Source: Ficedula albicollis (Eukaryota > Chordata > Aves > Passeriformes > Muscicapidae). From it: DNA of 64,000 nucleotides. The notes under the pieces were generated by a model that ran no database searches, was not told where the DNA came from, and saw nothing but the letters and a program-made list of their open reading frames with translations. Positions 62,301 to 64,000 of this stretch are shown here, piece after piece; the stretch's first letter is position 1, and the number at the start of each line of letters is the position of its first letter. Position numbers and translations under genes: made by a program. Location of the stretch: positions 21,953,255 to 22,017,254 of the forward strand of contig NC_021678.1 of the NCBI RefSeq assembly GCF_000247815.1, in the 5' to 3' direction.

Positions 62301-64000
62301 ATCTTTAACAAAATAGCAACAATCTTAGGTAGAGAAAAAAAGCATCAAGAAAAATTTCAAAGCAGTGAAGCAGAAAGACATAAAGTACAAAGATGACAAG
62401 ACAACTCAGCACTGCAAGGTGTTTGTTTCAGGACATCACCAGCATAATTATTTTCAAGTACCTATTTTTTTTAAAGACAAGAGACAAGCAGCAAATGACT
62501 TGTCACCTACTGTACTTTATGGAACAAATGGAGATGCATTTGCCTCTTGTGAGACCTCCTCTGAAACTTGCAAAAGTTTCTTGTCACCAGTGTTGAAGGT
62601 TATCCTGAGGATAATCAAGGGAAAAAGATCCCATTTCATGAGAACAGATTAAAAGATTTAGATTTTTGTTTGTTTTGCCTAATAAAATATGGGGGTTTAT
62701 AACTGCTGTTATAAATATATCATGGGTAAATGCTGGAGGAGAGAAGAGAGTTTTACAGTACTAGACAACATTGGTATAGAAATAAATAGTTGCAGCATTG
62801 ATGTGCAGTCTAGCCGTGAGTGAAGAAAAATGCTGGAATTCTTCCCACAAAACTTCCCAAAAGAAGTTTTTTTGGAGCCTGACCTAATTCTTTTTAAGAT
62901 TACATTCAATCCATTTTATATAACATGACTTCTATAGTAGTTTAGTTGCCTATATATAATCATCCAAAGTACCTTCCCTTCACTTTTTGTGGTTTGTTTA
63001 TTGGTCCAATTTTAGTCGGCTGAGGTTGGGTGAAATGAAGTCCCTAGTCTCTTTTTCTTATGTATACAGAATTTTATCATCATAGGAACAGTAGGAAAAC
63101 TATATTGTAATTAGACACAAGCAGGCATCAGCCACTAAAGTCAGTGTGGCTCCATGGGAAATAAATATCTGCTTACATGGATTAAAGTGTCATTCAGGAT
63201 TACAGATTACAGTCTCCAACATGTTTGTAGGGGGAAAAATGCTTACAATATATCCTGCACTTCCACGGAAATAGTGAGGCTAATGTTAGGCTTCCAGAGA
63301 CAGTAATTCATCATTTTTCCTCATGAATGAATGGGTAATATATGATTAATGAAGCTTACAGATGACCCACAATCTGTGTTACATAACACAAGGTCCCAGT
63401 GATTGACAAAATCAATCATTTATCTTGTGCTTCATTACTGCTAATAGGTTTATAGCCACCTTCAAAGGAGATGAAGTCATAAGGGATAAATTGTCAGCTT
63501 GATATAATGGTTTAATAATTTAAGAACAAATATTTACACTTGCCTTCCAAGTAGGAAAGTTTGTCATTTAGCGTATTTGTTAGTGTTTATTCTCTGATTA
63601 TTCTCTGTGTAATTTTTATACCTCAGCTTTTACACTTTCTCCTAACTTTTTAGGAGCCTACAAGGAATCTTGCTGTATACCTTTACCTAGCAAATTTTAT
63701 TTCAAACAAATTCTTAACAAAATCATAAATGAAAAAATTTGGTTACCCAAGTTGCTTTTCCTTTTTCTTCTGATTTTATTAACAACTGTATGTACATAAT
63801 AAACAAAGCTCCAGGTAACAATAAATTAAATCTTTCTTCATGTTTCCAGCAGTGCAGAAGTAATCCTATACCTTTTAATCACTTGAAATAAGGTTTTCAT
63901 GATTATTCCACCAGAACATGAATGACTGAGATGAAAAAACTCTTATCATTTTTTAGATGTAAGAGATTACTCAGACCAAAATTAATTACTTGTGTTCAGA
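59368..64000. other. Distal upstream intergenic sequence, no recognisable genes
   Basis: AT-rich with short chance frames. An ACAC/ACTC-rich stretch lies near 61424-61470. The 63090-63480 segment has many ATTA/TAAT cores and little low-complexity sequence, as conserved enhancers often do, but conservation cannot be judged from one sequence. Confidence 0.35.

Overview
The window looks like nuclear DNA from a bird, or less likely another sauropsid. It is AT-rich, with vertebrate-style intron and intergenic sequence, and it carries two short CR1 LINE fragments (about 5218-5310 and 48305-48383). I see no SINE family. Only one piece of protein-coding sequence is recognisable. It is a signal-peptide exon on the minus strand at 37934-38154, which I assign to an adhesion GPCR of subgroup VI (ADGRA), most likely ADGRA3/GPR125. 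There are no operons, no prokaryotic genes, no CRISPR arrays and no recognisable RNA genes.

Layout. Positions 1-37933 would be the 5' part of a large first intron, transcribed right to left. No second exon was recognised there. It holds a CR1 fragment, six short two-copy tandem duplications, one smaller interrupted duplication, and some moderately GC-rich islands. The first-exon region is CpG-rich (about 37500-38177 and 41827-42130). It is split by an uninterrupted run of 3649 C (38178-41826) that sits 23 bases upstream of the start codon. A smaller run of 54 C lies just inside the intron. Positions 42131-64000 are upstream intergenic DNA with no recognisable exon. They hold a 250-bp tandem duplication, a perfect (AAT)n tract of about 1 kb, a CR1 3' end, a T15-C844-T16 block, a 170-bp tandem duplication with 65 C inside its second copy, and an A-B-A duplication near 59.1-59.4 kb.

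The most striking signals are these mononucleotide tracts and short duplications, not genes. All four long homopolymer runs are C on the plus strand. Two of them lie between or inside exact local duplications. The largest replaces what should be promoter or 5'-UTR sequence. I read the C tracts mainly as assembly or gap-filling artefacts, while most of the small duplications look real because their copies differ by a few substitutions. I found no convincing new protein system here. The very long proline, glycine, asparagine and isoleucine open frames are only translations of the simple repeats.
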